Source of the DNA: an uncultured Vampirovibrio sp.
GTDB lineage: Bacteria; Cyanobacteriota; Vampirovibrionia; Gastranaerophilales; Gastranaerophilaceae
Length of the DNA stretch: 64,000 nucleotides
Direction of reading: 5' to 3'
Assembly (NCBI GenBank): GCA_910577515.1
Contig: CAJTLW010000004.1
Coordinates: 214,905 to 278,904 of the forward strand
Of this stretch, positions 52,127 through 61,329 are shown in pieces (position 1 is the first letter of the stretch; the number at the start of each line of letters is the position of its first letter). A model generated the notes under the pieces. The model saw only the letters and a program-made list of their open reading frames with translations. It was not told where the DNA came from and did not search any database. A program made the translations under genes and the position numbers.

Positions 52127-53128
52127 ATGGCAAATTTAAGAAATATAAAAAATAGAATTTCAAGTATAAAAAACACCCAAAAGATAACCCGTGCCATGAA
52201 GATGGTGGCAGCAGCAAAGGTGAAAAAGGCTGAGGCTGCAGTGAAATTATCGCGTCCGTTTACTTATGAACTTTTCAGGATGTTTATAAAAACTTATGAT
52301 GAAATAAAAGACAACATAAATGGTGGTTTTGAAGCGATAAAGGTAAAAAATGCGATTGATAATTACCCTGAACTATTGAATTCAAGAGAGGTAAACACTG
52401 TTGCGCTTGTTGTAATTTCTTCAAACAAAGGGCTTGCAGGAGCATACAGTGCTAATATTGTAAGGTTTACCTTAAATAAAATTAAGGAATTAAATGCGCA
52501 AAATAAACATGTATCACTTTATCTTGTTGGGCAAAAAACACTTGCACCATTAAAGAATGCCAAAAAAAATCTCGATTTTGAAATTAAAGAAATTTATACA
52601 GGCATTTTAGATGATTTATCTGTTTCTTCCGCAAAAATTGTAGCTGAAGATTTAGCTATTGATTTTGTTGAAAAAAGGGTAGACAGGATTGAACTTATCA
52701 CGACGCGCTACATTAATACAATGACTTATAAAGTTGAAGAATGGACCCTTTTACCTGCTATGAGTCCCAAAGAAGGGCAAGAGAAGGCGCATGCGATGCA
52801 GTTAAATAAATTTCACAGGGAAGAGTTTGATAAAGAACATAAAGTAGAATACGAACACAGTATCAAACTTGATTCTTTGATGGAATTTTTGCCAAACCCG
52901 AAGGCAGTATTACAAAAAATTGTTCCTATGTATATTACAAATGTTATTTATCAGACTATGCTTGAAGCACAGGCAAGCGAATTATCTTCAAGAATGACTG
53001 CGATGAGTGCTGCAACAAACAATGCAGAGGATATGATAAAAACTCTTACAGTTCAATACAATAAAGTTCGCCAGGAAGGCATTACGCAGGAATTAACCGA
53101 AGTTATTGGCGCATCAATGAAAAAATAG
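52127..53128 (+). CDS. atpC: ATP synthase subunit gamma
   Basis: The rotating central shaft, 333 residues from ATG 52127. That start is preferred to an upstream ATG 13 codons earlier because MANLRNIKNRISSIKNTQKI is the standard N terminus and AGGT precedes it. The N- and C-terminal helices (ITRAMKMVAAAKVKKAE; LSSRMTAMSAATNNAEDMI) form the coiled coil. It is longer than the ~290-residue Escherichia coli protein, close to cyanobacterial and plastid gamma, although no regulatory Cys pair is visible. The last operon gene; beta and epsilon must be elsewhere. In cyanobacterial naming gamma is atpC. Confidence 0.93.
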   Translation: MANLRNIKNRISSIKNTQKITRAMKMVAAAKVKKAEAAVKLSRPFTYELFRMFIKTYDEIKDNINGGFEAIKVKNAIDNYPELLNSREVNTVALVVISSNKGLAGAYSANIVRFTLNKIKELNAQNKHVSLYLVGQKTLAPLKNAKKNLDFEIKEIYTGILDDLSVSSAKIVAEDLAIDFVEKRVDRIELITTRYINTMTYKVEEWTLLPAMSPKEGQEKAHAMQLNKFHREEFDKEHKVEYEHSIKLDSLMEFLPNPKAVLQKIVPMYITNVIYQTMLEAQASELSSRMTAMSAATNNAEDMIKTLTVQYNKVRQEGITQELTEVIGASMKK

Positions 53129-53755
53129 CTATCTTTTATAAGATACCATAATTCCTGTATCCAAAGGAATAAGCTGGCTTTGGTAATCAGGGTGGCTGCA
53201 GATAGCTTCTACATAAGGTAAAACCTTATTGTAATGTGATAGGATGTTGTCTGCAGCAATTATCCCGCCTTTTTTTAATAAAGGGTGGATTAACTTAAAA
53301 TATTTGATATATTCTGATTTATTTGCATCGATAAAAACAAAATCAAACACAGGTGGTGTTTCGCTCATCACCATCTCTTCCAAAATCATCACGGCCTGCC
53401 CGAGTTTTGTTTCAATAATATCATTTACGCCCGCTTTTTTAAAATTTTCAATAGCTTCGTTTAATCTGTTATCCCAAAATTCAATTGTAGTAAGGCATCC
53501 GCCCGTTTCTTTCAAACTTTGGGCAAGCCAGATTGCACTATATCCGTTTGATGTACCTATTTCAAGCGCATTTTTAGCACCGGACATTTTTATTAAAAGG
53601 TTTAAAAAATTAGCGCTTTCATTATCAACGTTCCAAAAATCTTCCCGCGTTTTATCAAGCTTTGACAGGGTCTCAAGCGCCGCATCATTAAAGAGTTTTT
53701 CATCTTTGCTTTTTTTGATTACAACAGTATTGGATAAATCTTCCCGAAATTTCAT
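53129..53755 (-). CDS. SAM-dependent O-methyltransferase (catechol-type)
   Basis: A 208-residue class I methyltransferase of the caffeoyl-CoA/catechol O-methyltransferase family. Motif I is ALEIGTSNGYSAIWLA; the metal-binding FVFIDANKSEY and the AADNILSH segment follow. The methyl acceptor is not evident. It is convergent with atpC with no gap between stops, and its ATG overlaps the stop of the upstream propeller gene by one base (TAATG), so it is translationally coupled to that gene. Confidence 0.88.
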   Translation of the reverse strand: MKFREDLSNTVVIKKSKDEKLFNDAALETLSKLDKTREDFWNVDNESANFLNLLIKMSGAKNALEIGTSNGYSAIWLAQSLKETGGCLTTIEFWDNRLNEAIENFKKAGVNDIIETKLGQAVMILEEMVMSETPPVFDFVFIDANKSEYIKYFKLIHPLLKKGGIIAADNILSHYNKVLPYVEAICSHPDYQSQLIPLDTGIMVSYKR

Positions 53756-55242
53756 TACAATGATATATCCTTTGTACCAATTCCTTTGTTTTCAACCACA
53801 TCGCCTGTTTTCGGTGCATCAATTATGATTATATTTGAAACATTGACATCGGCATTTTGCTTTTTGGTTATAACCATTTTTTCTAAATTTAAAAGAAGGA
53901 ATTTTTTAGTTTGAATGCCTGTAATAACTGCATTTGGCTGGTTAGGAATCATTGTTATTTTTGAATAAAAACCAACATTATCAAGCACGATATTTTCAAT
54001 AATTTTTTGGCTTTGTGTGTCATAAACATTGATTATACTGTCTTTTGAGCATAATATATAAATTTTATTCTGGAAAAATACGGCGTCTGTCGGTTTTTCA
54101 TTTAATTTTATTTCGGCAGTTAAAATATTTTCTGCTTCGTCATAAACCGAAAGTTTATTTTCTGTGCGCGATACGGCGTAAATTTTTCCTTTTTTGTATA
54201 AAATTCTTGATAAATTTTTGCCATCTGCAATGTATTTTGCAGTATAAGCACCGTCAGTTTCTTTTAAGCTGTAGATTTTTTGTGTGTTTCTGTCAATAAA
54301 GGCAAGCGCTTTAGCATCGTCTGAAACTGCTATTTTTTCGGGAGATTGTTCCAGTTTTACAGCTTTTATAAGCTTTGCTGTATTTAAATCTATCATATAA
54401 ATTGTAGCAGCATTAGCAGAAGCCACATAGGCAATATTGTTTACAGTGTCTAAATCAGCGTCTTTTGGGGTATTATCAAGATTAATCTGGGCTACAGTTC
54501 TTTCGTTTGTAAGGTCAACAATTTCAACTGTTTTAGAGCCAAAATACATAACAAGCGCCAGTTTTGATTTATTTGAAGCAAGAATTTTAGCCGGAAGCCC
54601 GCTTAATTTCACCTCATAAAGCGAATTTTTCTTTTCTCCGTCATAAACAAGCACAAATTTGGACATATCGTTTGAAATTAATGCTTTTTTGTTTTTAAGT
54701 TCTGCAAGGGGGGTGATTTTCCCTGTGCTATCCTTTTTTCCGCCGATTTTTGTATCAGTTGCAGCAGTAATTAAATGGTCATTTTTTTCTGGAATAACAA
54801 GGTTTCCTAAAATTATTTTTAAACTTTCAGGCACCTGAAACCCTACAGGCACAAGCATATCTTGCGGCATTACGCCAAGCTTTACCTTAAGGGGGAGGTT
54901 TTCATTTTTTGTTATTGAAAAATTGCCGTTTTTATCTTTTAAAAGCTTTAATAATACAAAATTGTTATTAAAAATTATAACTTCAGGTTTTGTTTGCGGG
55001 GCGCGGTTTAGGGGATATGTATATTCAACCTTTAAATTCGTTGCATCTTCTGCAGTTTGTGCCGGATAAAGAGGTACATACATTGTGCCATCCGCTAAAA
55101 CTACAACAGAGTCAAACCTTTGGGTAGAATTCGGGTAAATTTTTTGTAAATATGCCCAAAAATCATCGGGAAGCCTTGATGCCATTGCACATTGGTTAAT
55201 TAACATGAAACACAAGGTGATTAATAACGCTTTTATTTTCAT
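53755..55242 (-). CDS. Exported beta-propeller (YVTN/YncE-like) protein
   Basis: A 495-residue exported protein. The signal peptide is MKIKALLITLCFMLINQCAMA. From about residue 190, repeated ~40-residue blades (KNSLYEVKLSGLPAKILAS; NNIAYVASANAATIYMIDL; KIYAVSRTENKLSVYDEAEN; KIYILCSKDSIINVYDTQSQ) indicate a six- or seven-bladed propeller. It is probably a scaffold or binding protein on the cell surface or in the periplasm. The ATG at 55242 is preferred to TTG 55245; GGAGAG is six bases upstream. Confidence 0.85.
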   Translation of the reverse strand: MKIKALLITLCFMLINQCAMASRLPDDFWAYLQKIYPNSTQRFDSVVVLADGTMYVPLYPAQTAEDATNLKVEYTYPLNRAPQTKPEVIIFNNNFVLLKLLKDKNGNFSITKNENLPLKVKLGVMPQDMLVPVGFQVPESLKIILGNLVIPEKNDHLITAATDTKIGGKKDSTGKITPLAELKNKKALISNDMSKFVLVYDGEKKNSLYEVKLSGLPAKILASNKSKLALVMYFGSKTVEIVDLTNERTVAQINLDNTPKDADLDTVNNIAYVASANAATIYMIDLNTAKLIKAVKLEQSPEKIAVSDDAKALAFIDRNTQKIYSLKETDGAYTAKYIADGKNLSRILYKKGKIYAVSRTENKLSVYDEAENILTAEIKLNEKPTDAVFFQNKIYILCSKDSIINVYDTQSQKIIENIVLDNVGFYSKITMIPNQPNAVITGIQTKKFLLLNLEKMVITKKQNADVNVSNIIIIDAPKTGDVVENKGIGTKDISL

Positions 55243-55296
55243 CAAAACTCTCCTTTTTCTTTAAAATACCCGTTTAAAAGGGTTTTTGCCCCGTTA

Positions 55297-56427
55297 TTAT
55301 TTTCCAAGGGCAGTTTTTACTTTATCTATTATATTATCTTTTCCTGTTTTGTCATCTGCTTTTTGGATATCGTACAGGGCTTTATACAATTTTTCTTCCT
55401 CTTTTGAGATTTTTTTCGGGGTTATTATTTTGATTGTTACATAATGGTTTCCCCTTTGCTCACTGCTGCCCAAAAACGGCACGCCGCGGCCTTTTAAAAG
55501 AAGTTTATCAAGGTTTTGTATACCGCTTGGAATACTCATTTCAACGGCGCCATCAATTGTTTCGACCGTTGCTTTATCGCCTAAAACTGCCTGTACAGGC
55601 GTAATTTCAAGAATTGTATGAATATCTGCACCGTCTCTTATAAATTTTTCAGATTCTTTTACGTGTAAAACAACATATAAATCCCCCGGGTTTCCGCCGT
55701 TTTTGCCTGCATTTCCCTCGTTTGAAAGGCGGATTTTAGAGCCTGTATCAACGCCTTTTGGGATTTTGATTTTGATTGTTTTATCTTTTTTAACCCCGCC
55801 AACGCCATTACATTTTTTGCAGAAAGAATCAGGGGATTTACCTGTACCGTGGCATTTCGGGCAGGTGGTAACGGAGGTAAAACTTCCTAATATGCTTCTT
55901 ACATTTTGCTGAACCCGTCCATGGCCGCCGCAGGTTTTGCACACTGTTTCTTTTGCATTTTTGTCAAAACCTGTACCGTTACACTCTTCACAGGTTTCTG
56001 TGTGTTCGATTTTTAATTCTTTTTCAATGCCGTTCATAGCATCCATAAAATCTATCTGGATATCCATTCTAAGGTCGGCACCACGTTTTGGGGCATTCGG
56101 GTTTTCTCTATATTCACCGCCAAAGCCGCCCATTCCACCAAAGAAAGATGCAAATATATCGTTAATATCCCCAAAGCCAAAGTCAAACGGGCCATTTGAA
56201 GAATATCCGGCATTTTTGAGGCCGTCTTCCCCGTATTGGTCGTACAATGCGCGTTTATCGTCATCCATTAGGGTTTCATAGGCTTTACCAAGCTCTTTAA
56301 ACCTTTCTTCCGCATCGGGGGCTTTGTTTACATCAGGGTGCAATTTTCTTGCTTTTTGTCTGAATGCTCTTTTTATATCGTCTTTTGAGGCGTTTTTCTC
56401 AACTTCCAGTATCTGATAGTAATCCAT
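55297..56427 (-). CDS. dnaJ: Chaperone DnaJ
   Basis: A 376-residue full-length type I Hsp40 that delivers substrates to DnaK and stimulates its ATPase. The J domain carries HPD at residues 30-32. A Gly/Phe-rich stretch (FGFGDINDIFASFFGGMGGFGG) follows. Four zinc motifs CEECNGTG, CKTCGGHG, CPKCHGTG and CKKCNGVG form two zinc sites. The C-terminal substrate-binding domains are complete. It begins three bases after the grpE stop and is its operon partner. dnaK and hrcA are not in the window. Confidence 0.96.
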   Translation of the reverse strand: MDYYQILEVEKNASKDDIKRAFRQKARKLHPDVNKAPDAEERFKELGKAYETLMDDDKRALYDQYGEDGLKNAGYSSNGPFDFGFGDINDIFASFFGGMGGFGGEYRENPNAPKRGADLRMDIQIDFMDAMNGIEKELKIEHTETCEECNGTGFDKNAKETVCKTCGGHGRVQQNVRSILGSFTSVTTCPKCHGTGKSPDSFCKKCNGVGGVKKDKTIKIKIPKGVDTGSKIRLSNEGNAGKNGGNPGDLYVVLHVKESEKFIRDGADIHTILEITPVQAVLGDKATVETIDGAVEMSIPSGIQNLDKLLLKGRGVPFLGSSEQRGNHYVTIKIITPKKISKEEEKLYKALYDIQKADDKTGKDNIIDKVKTALGK

Positions 56428-56430
56428 TGA

Positions 56431-57066
56431 TTATTGCTCTTCCTTTTGTTCGTTGTCGTTTTCTGGTGCTTCGGTTGCAACGTTTACAAACACGGGCCTT
56501 AACACCTTATCAAAAAGTTTATAGCCTGTCTGCAGCTCATCGATTACCGTATTAGCAGGGTAATCATTAGTAGGGGTTTGCATTACAGCCTCATGAAGAT
56601 TTGGGTCAAATTCTTCCCCCTTTGCATCAATTTTTTTAAGGCCGATTTTATCCAAAGTATCGTAAAGCTGCTTTACACATACATCATAGCTTTCTTTAAC
56701 CTTTTCGCATTCGCTCATATTTTCAACAGATTTTTTTGCTCTCTCAAATGTATCCAAAACGGTAATAATTTTTTTCAAAGTGTCTTCTGCGCCATATTTT
56801 AAAAGGCTTTCTCTTTCTTGCATCTGGCGTTTTCTAAAATTATCAAAATCGGCTGCAAGCCTTAAATACTTATTGTTTAAGCTATCAAGCTCAGCTTGAA
56901 GAGTTTCCGTATTTTTGTTCTCATCATTTTTAACAGGGGCTTCTTCTTTATTTTCAGGTGTTTCAGGCTCTTCCTGTTTTTTATTATCCTCTTTTTCAGA
57001 GTTTTCAGCTTTGAAATTCTCATCTTCAAAAGGGTTGTTTTTGTCTTCGTTGTGCTTGTTAAACAT
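56431..57066 (-). CDS. grpE: Nucleotide exchange factor GrpE
   Basis: A 211-residue cochaperone that releases ADP from DnaK. The first ~65 residues are highly charged and probably disordered. The long dimer helix follows (ELDSLNNKYLRLAADFDNFRKRQMQERESLLKY is the characteristic region), and the C-terminal beta-wing has LHEAVMQTPTNDYPANTVIDE. The ATG is preceded by GGAGAAAGG. No CIRCE-type HrcA operator is seen upstream, so heat control, if any, uses another mechanism. Confidence 0.94.
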   Translation of the reverse strand: MFNKHNEDKNNPFEDENFKAENSEKEDNKKQEEPETPENKEEAPVKNDENKNTETLQAELDSLNNKYLRLAADFDNFRKRQMQERESLLKYGAEDTLKKIITVLDTFERAKKSVENMSECEKVKESYDVCVKQLYDTLDKIGLKKIDAKGEEFDPNLHEAVMQTPTNDYPANTVIDELQTGYKLFDKVLRPVFVNVATEAPENDNEQKEEQ

Positions 57067-57191
57067 AACCTTTCTCCTTTAAAAATGTCGTTAATAATAT
57101 TGTAACGTATCAATATTCTATGTCTAATTATATTAACTTTTTATTAATAATTTAAAAAGGTAAGACAGGGCTAGGTATATGTTTTAAAAAT

Positions 57192-57389
57192 TTAAACCTT
57201 TGAAGTTGTTGTAACAGCCTGATTTTGCACCCCGTTAGCAAGGATTATGCATTCATTTTCTTTAATGTCTACAATTGCCCAACGTACAGGTTCAAGCCCT
57301 GCTTTAATTATAGCGTTTTCAATATGTTCAACTTCAGGCAGGATGCCATTTTCAAACTTTATTTTTATTCTCTTTTCAATAATGGCCAT
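57192..57389 (-). CDS. Small conserved-looking hypothetical protein
   Basis: A 65-residue protein beginning MAIIEKRIKIKFENGILPEV at ATG 57389; a TTG 20 codons earlier is unlikely because the added part has low complexity. It has an alternating strand-helix-strand pattern (KIKFENG; EHIENAIIKAGLEPVRWAIVDI; ECIILANG) like a small ferredoxin-type or ACT-like fold. It has no membrane segment or motif. It lies downstream of grpE with a 120-base gap that could hold a terminator. Confidence 0.55.
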   Translation of the reverse strand: MAIIEKRIKIKFENGILPEVEHIENAIIKAGLEPVRWAIVDIKENECIILANGVQNQAVTTTSKV

Positions 57390-57482
57390 AATTTTACCGT
57401 TTTTTGTGTAATTTTTTATTAAAATTAGTTTTAAATCATTGTGCTGCAAGAGTTTAAAATGTTAAATGCCTTTAAAACACCT

Positions 57483-58757
57483 CTACATCAATATTCCTGC
57501 CATGCAGGCAGAAACGTAAGAAGCGAATGTTCCGCAAATTAAAGCTTTTATACCTAGTTGTGCCAATTCTGAACGTCTTGTGGGCGCAAGCTCGCCTATA
57601 CCGCCGATTTGGATAGCGATAGAGCCGAAGTTTGCAAAGCCGCATAGGGCAAAACTTGCTATTGTCAGGGCTTTTGGCGTTAAAATATCCTTCATTGCAG
57701 CTAAATCAGTGTATGCGATAAATTCATTTAACACCAATTTTTCACCCATTAAAGCCCCTACTGTAGAAATATCAGGAAGCGGCACACCCATAACAAGGGC
57801 AAATAGGCTGAAAAACGCGCCAAGCAAGGTTTTTAAGCTTAAATTGTTAAGGTCTAAAAATGGAAGTGAAAGATGGAGATTGTTATAAAGGAAATGCCCC
57901 AAACCTCCTAGTATCCAGTCTATCATAGCTATCAACGCAAGGAGCGCTATAAGCATTGCAATAACATTTAATGATACCCTCATGCCGTCTGAAGCGCCAT
58001 GAGCAATAGCATCAATCAGGTTTACGTGTGTTTTTTCAATATTTACGGATACTTTATCTTTTGTTTTGCTTTCTTCAACTTCAGGGTAGACAATTTTTGA
58101 AATAACCAAAGCCCCTGGTGCCGCCATAATAGAGGCTGCAAGCAAGAATTTTGCCGGAACGCCCATTGCAATATAAATTGCCATTACACCCCCTGCAATA
58201 CAAGCCATTGAGCCTGTCATGCTGGCTAAAAGCTCTGATTTTGTTGCAGTTGCAAGGTACGGGCGTATCATAATTTGGGCTTCAACCTGCCCTACAAAGG
58301 CGCTTGCGATATTTGAAAGAGCCTCTGCGCCTGATACATTCATTATTTTGTACATAATTTTGGCGAAAAACGCCACTACGCGCTGCATTATACCGAAATA
58401 ATATAAAATATTTACGATGGCCATTACAAAAATAATTGTTGCCATCACTTTTATTGCAAATAAAAACGATGCACCGGGGTAGAAAAGCTCGTCTATCCTT
58501 GCTCCGGAGTTATTTAAGAAGCCGAAAACAAAGTCTGCACCTGAGTTTGAGAAGTGCAAAATCTTTTCAATTCCTATCGCTAAAATTTCAATTATTTTTT
58601 GCCCCAAGGGTACTTTTAAAATAAAAACAGCTAGAAAAAACTGGAGTAAAAGCCCCGATATTACGGTTTTTAGGCTTATTCTTTTTTTATTGTTTGACAT
58701 CCAAAAACAAATTGAAAGTATAATTATTATCCCTAATATTCCAACAAATCTTTCCAA
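57483..58757 (-). CDS. nupC: Concentrative nucleoside transporter (NupC/CNT family)
   Basis: A 424-residue inner-membrane symporter for pyrimidine and other nucleosides. The CNT signature region is seen in NIASAFVGQVEAQIMIRPYL and MTGSMACIAGGVMAIYIAMG. Conserved substrate-site residues lie in GVPLPDISTVGALMG and CGFANFGSIAIQIGGIGELAP. The start is TTG at 58757 with AAGGAAG seven bases upstream. It complements the pyrimidine phosphorylase at 0.5 kb in nucleoside salvage. Confidence 0.92.
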   Translation of the reverse strand: MERFVGILGIIIILSICFWMSNNKKRISLKTVISGLLLQFFLAVFILKVPLGQKIIEILAIGIEKILHFSNSGADFVFGFLNNSGARIDELFYPGASFLFAIKVMATIIFVMAIVNILYYFGIMQRVVAFFAKIMYKIMNVSGAEALSNIASAFVGQVEAQIMIRPYLATATKSELLASMTGSMACIAGGVMAIYIAMGVPAKFLLAASIMAAPGALVISKIVYPEVEESKTKDKVSVNIEKTHVNLIDAIAHGASDGMRVSLNVIAMLIALLALIAMIDWILGGLGHFLYNNLHLSLPFLDLNNLSLKTLLGAFFSLFALVMGVPLPDISTVGALMGEKLVLNEFIAYTDLAAMKDILTPKALTIASFALCGFANFGSIAIQIGGIGELAPTRRSELAQLGIKALICGTFASYVSACMAGILM

Positions 58758-58906
58758 TTTTTTCTTCCTTTTTTAAATTTTGAAATGGGGTGCTATTTTT
58801 CCTAAGTTGTTTTTATTATATTCTAAAGGGTTTTGACTTTGCAAGAAAAATATTTTTTAGTATAATCTTTTATATGAAAAGCTGATATATCATAGGTTTT
58901 CAGGAT

Positions 58907-59440
58907 ATGGTAGAATTTATTTGTATAAAAAATGATGATAAAATAAAAGAATTAGCAAATCTTGCAAAAACTATCTGGAATGAATATTGGGTATGTCTTC
59001 TAAATCAGGCGCAAATTGCCTATATGGTTGAAAATTTTCAATCTTATGAAGCTATAAAAAAGCAAATTCAAAACGAAAATTATATTTATAAAATAATTTT
59101 AGAAAACGGTGAAAAAGCAGGCTATTTCGGGGTTTCTATTAAAGATAAAAAAGCTTGGGAAAGCGATAATCCAGATATAGGTTTTAAATATTTATTTTTA
59201 TCAAAACTTTATATGAAAAAAGAATTTAGAGGAAAAGGCTTAGGGCGCAAGACTTTTAATGAAGTTTGTAAAATTGCGGATGAAACAGGGGTAAAATTTA
59301 TATACTTAACCGTGAATAAAAATAATATTAACACCATTAAATCGTATGAAAAATGGGGTTTTAAGACTGTTGAAACAGCTGTAACCGATATAGGATGCGG
59401 CTTTGTGATGGACGACTATATTATGTGTTATGAAATTTAG
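58907..59440 (+). CDS. GNAT-family N-acetyltransferase
   Basis: A 177-residue acetyltransferase. The acetyl-CoA loop is in LYMKKEFRGKGLGRKTFNEV (R-G-K-G-L-G), and the C-terminal motif B is NTIKSYEKWGFKTVE. The first half (TIWNEYWVCLLNQAQIAYMV) resembles the N terminus of spermidine/diamine-type acetyltransferases, but the substrate is not certain. It is isolated, with a poor ribosome site. Confidence 0.85.
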   Translation: MVEFICIKNDDKIKELANLAKTIWNEYWVCLLNQAQIAYMVENFQSYEAIKKQIQNENYIYKIILENGEKAGYFGVSIKDKKAWESDNPDIGFKYLFLSKLYMKKEFRGKGLGRKTFNEVCKIADETGVKFIYLTVNKNNINTIKSYEKWGFKTVETAVTDIGCGFVMDDYIMCYEI

Positions 59441-59479
59441 TGCGTAAATTGCCACACTGCGCCTGAAACAAAGGGGTGT

Positions 59480-60292
59480 TTATTCTTCAAATGCAACAGG
59501 GGTAGTGGTTTTCAGAGTTCTTACAAGCTCTAAATCAATATCGGCGTATATTGTGCCATCTTCATTTCCTGCTTCAGCTAAGATGTCAGCTGTGGGAGAT
59601 ATTATCATAGAATTGCCAATATTACCCAATGGGTCTGCATTTCCACTTTCGTTTGATGATACAAAATAAACAAGGTTTTCTGTAGCGCGGGCAATATTCA
59701 ATGCCTTAAAAATCCTTGTGTTTTGTTCTTTTTGCCCCTTTATGCTTTTTAAATAAGCCCAGGCAGAGGGATTTACAATGATTTCAGCTCCTTTTTGCAC
59801 AAGTTTTTTATAATGAAGCGGATATTTAATATCAAAACAGATTGCAAGCCCGACACGCGCAAAATCAAGTTCTGCAACGATTGGAGAATTTTCCCCAGCT
59901 GTTACTTTTAAATTTTCAGTGCCGCCAAAATATTTAAAAAGGTGGATTTTATCATATACTGCAACGGTTTTACCTTCTCTATTCAGCACAAACATTGTAT
60001 TATAAAGCTTTTCGCCCCTTTTTACAATAATTGTACCTGCGGCTATATTTACCTTATATTTTTTTGCAAGATTTGCCACAAATTCAATAACGGTGCCGCC
60101 ATCAGGGGGATTTGGGAAATCAACATATTTATGTGAAACCCCTGTTGTAAAAAATTCCGGTAAAACTATTAAATCAAGCGGCTTTTCAGAGTTTTTGGTA
60201 ACAAAATTCTCAATAATGTTTTTTGCCTTTTCAAGGTTCGTATCAATTTTGTTTAATACAGGTTCAAATTGAACGCTTAAAATTCCTGCCAT
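59480..60292 (-). CDS. Carbon-nitrogen hydrolase (nitrilase superfamily)
   Basis: A 270-residue amidase-type enzyme that cleaves non-peptide C-N bonds. The catalytic triad is Glu46 (VLPEFFTTG), Lys115 (YDKIHLFKYFGG) and Cys152 (GLAICFDIKYP). Length and sequence suit omega-amidase/YafV-like or N-carbamoyl-type members; the exact substrate is not determined. It is a single minus-strand gene with a moderate ribosome site (GGGGAAAG). Confidence 0.9.
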   Translation of the reverse strand: MAGILSVQFEPVLNKIDTNLEKAKNIIENFVTKNSEKPLDLIVLPEFFTTGVSHKYVDFPNPPDGGTVIEFVANLAKKYKVNIAAGTIIVKRGEKLYNTMFVLNREGKTVAVYDKIHLFKYFGGTENLKVTAGENSPIVAELDFARVGLAICFDIKYPLHYKKLVQKGAEIIVNPSAWAYLKSIKGQKEQNTRIFKALNIARATENLVYFVSSNESGNADPLGNIGNSMIISPTADILAEAGNEDGTIYADIDLELVRTLKTTTPVAFEE

Positions 60293-60457
60293 ATCTTGCT
60301 TTCCCCTCCTTAAAAAATTATAGCAAAAATATTGTAAACTTTTGTTAAAAATACGGATAAAATGTTAAAGTTTAAATGTAAATGTGCCGATATCTATTGT
60401 GTAACAAGTTTTATGACAATAATGAACAAATAAAGAACAAAGGAGTGCTTTAGAACA

Positions 60458-61174
60458 ATGGGTATGTCTGCAAGCCAGGGCCGCTTCCTTATGTTGACGG
60501 CGCAAAAAAGCAATAATGAATTCCAAGCCCAATCTATTACTTTTCAACGGATGATGCTTGCTGAAAACGTTGACCAGTGGACGGATGAATATAATAATGC
60601 TATGGGCAATAAAACCCTTTTGTTCGGGCAGGTTACAAGCAACAATGGCACTAATATTGTTAATTATAATGCACGGCTTCATTACGATGATATTGTAAGA
60701 GAAGAGGCAGATGGCGGCATGGGGATGTCTTTAATTTCAGCTACATCAAATAAAATTGTGGTGCCAACTTTACCGGACCCGCTTCCTGAGGGCAAAACAA
60801 GGGATGATTATTTTGTTTGCCCGGATGTTAATGATGCAGATTTCTTAGAGAAAAATCTCCGTGAAGGCAACTTCATGTTTGTAGATTTTAATATGAAAAA
60901 TATTGTAAAATTTGACGAGAGCGAATGGAACAAAATGCTGTATAGTGACAGCAGGTTGACCTGTTTTCTTTCTGATGTTGATGATAAGACAGATGATAAC
61001 GAGGCGCAAACTCTTTATGATAAAAGACTTAAAGAGTTCCACCATGCTGATAAACTGATGGAATGTGAATTAAAACGTCTTGAAACAGAGCATAATGCTC
61101 TTGAAACTGAGATTGAAAGCGTTCAAAAGGTTATTAAAGATAACGTTGAAGCCAGCTTTAAAACCTTTGGATAA
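60458..61174 (+). CDS. Lineage-specific helical protein of unknown function
   Basis: A 238-residue protein beginning MGMSASQGRFLMLTAQKSNN. The N-terminal ~50 residues form an amphipathic helix followed by FQRMMLAENVDQWTDEY, somewhat like the first helix of flagellin or type III secreted proteins. The centre is Asp-rich, and the C-terminal ~60 residues (DKLMECELKRLETEHNALET) are a coiled coil. There is no signal peptide. A secreted or extracellular-filament role is possible but unproven. The ribosome site AAAGGAG lies 12 bases before ATG; two terminators follow. Confidence 0.65.
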   Translation: MGMSASQGRFLMLTAQKSNNEFQAQSITFQRMMLAENVDQWTDEYNNAMGNKTLLFGQVTSNNGTNIVNYNARLHYDDIVREEADGGMGMSLISATSNKIVVPTLPDPLPEGKTRDDYFVCPDVNDADFLEKNLREGNFMFVDFNMKNIVKFDESEWNKMLYSDSRLTCFLSDVDDKTDDNEAQTLYDKRLKEFHHADKLMECELKRLETEHNALETEIESVQKVIKDNVEASFKTFG

Positions 61175-61210
61175 GCTGCTTTATGCCGGATTTATACAAA
61201 ATATATAAAA

Positions 61211-61236
61211 ACACAAAGGCATTTAAACCTTTGTGT
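61211..61236 (+). terminator. First hairpin terminator after the 60.5-kb gene
   Basis: Stem ACACAAAGG (61211-61219) / CCTTTGTGT (61228-61236), followed by a modest CTTGAATAAATTT tract. It lies 37 bases after the stop. A stronger terminator follows. Confidence 0.6.
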
Positions 61237-61270
61237 CTTGAATAAATTTACTCCATTGTTCATTTTGATT

Positions 61271-61297
61271 GCCCCAATTTTTTGGGGCTTTTTATTT
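61271..61297 (+). terminator. Second, stronger terminator
   Basis: Stem GCCCCAA (61271-61277) / TTGGGGC (61282-61288), loop of four T, followed by TTTTTATTT. It separates the 60.5-kb gene from the convergent unknown gene. Confidence 0.8.
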
Positions 61298-61329
61298 AAT
61301 ATTTTTAAACGGAAAATTTTTACCTTTTA

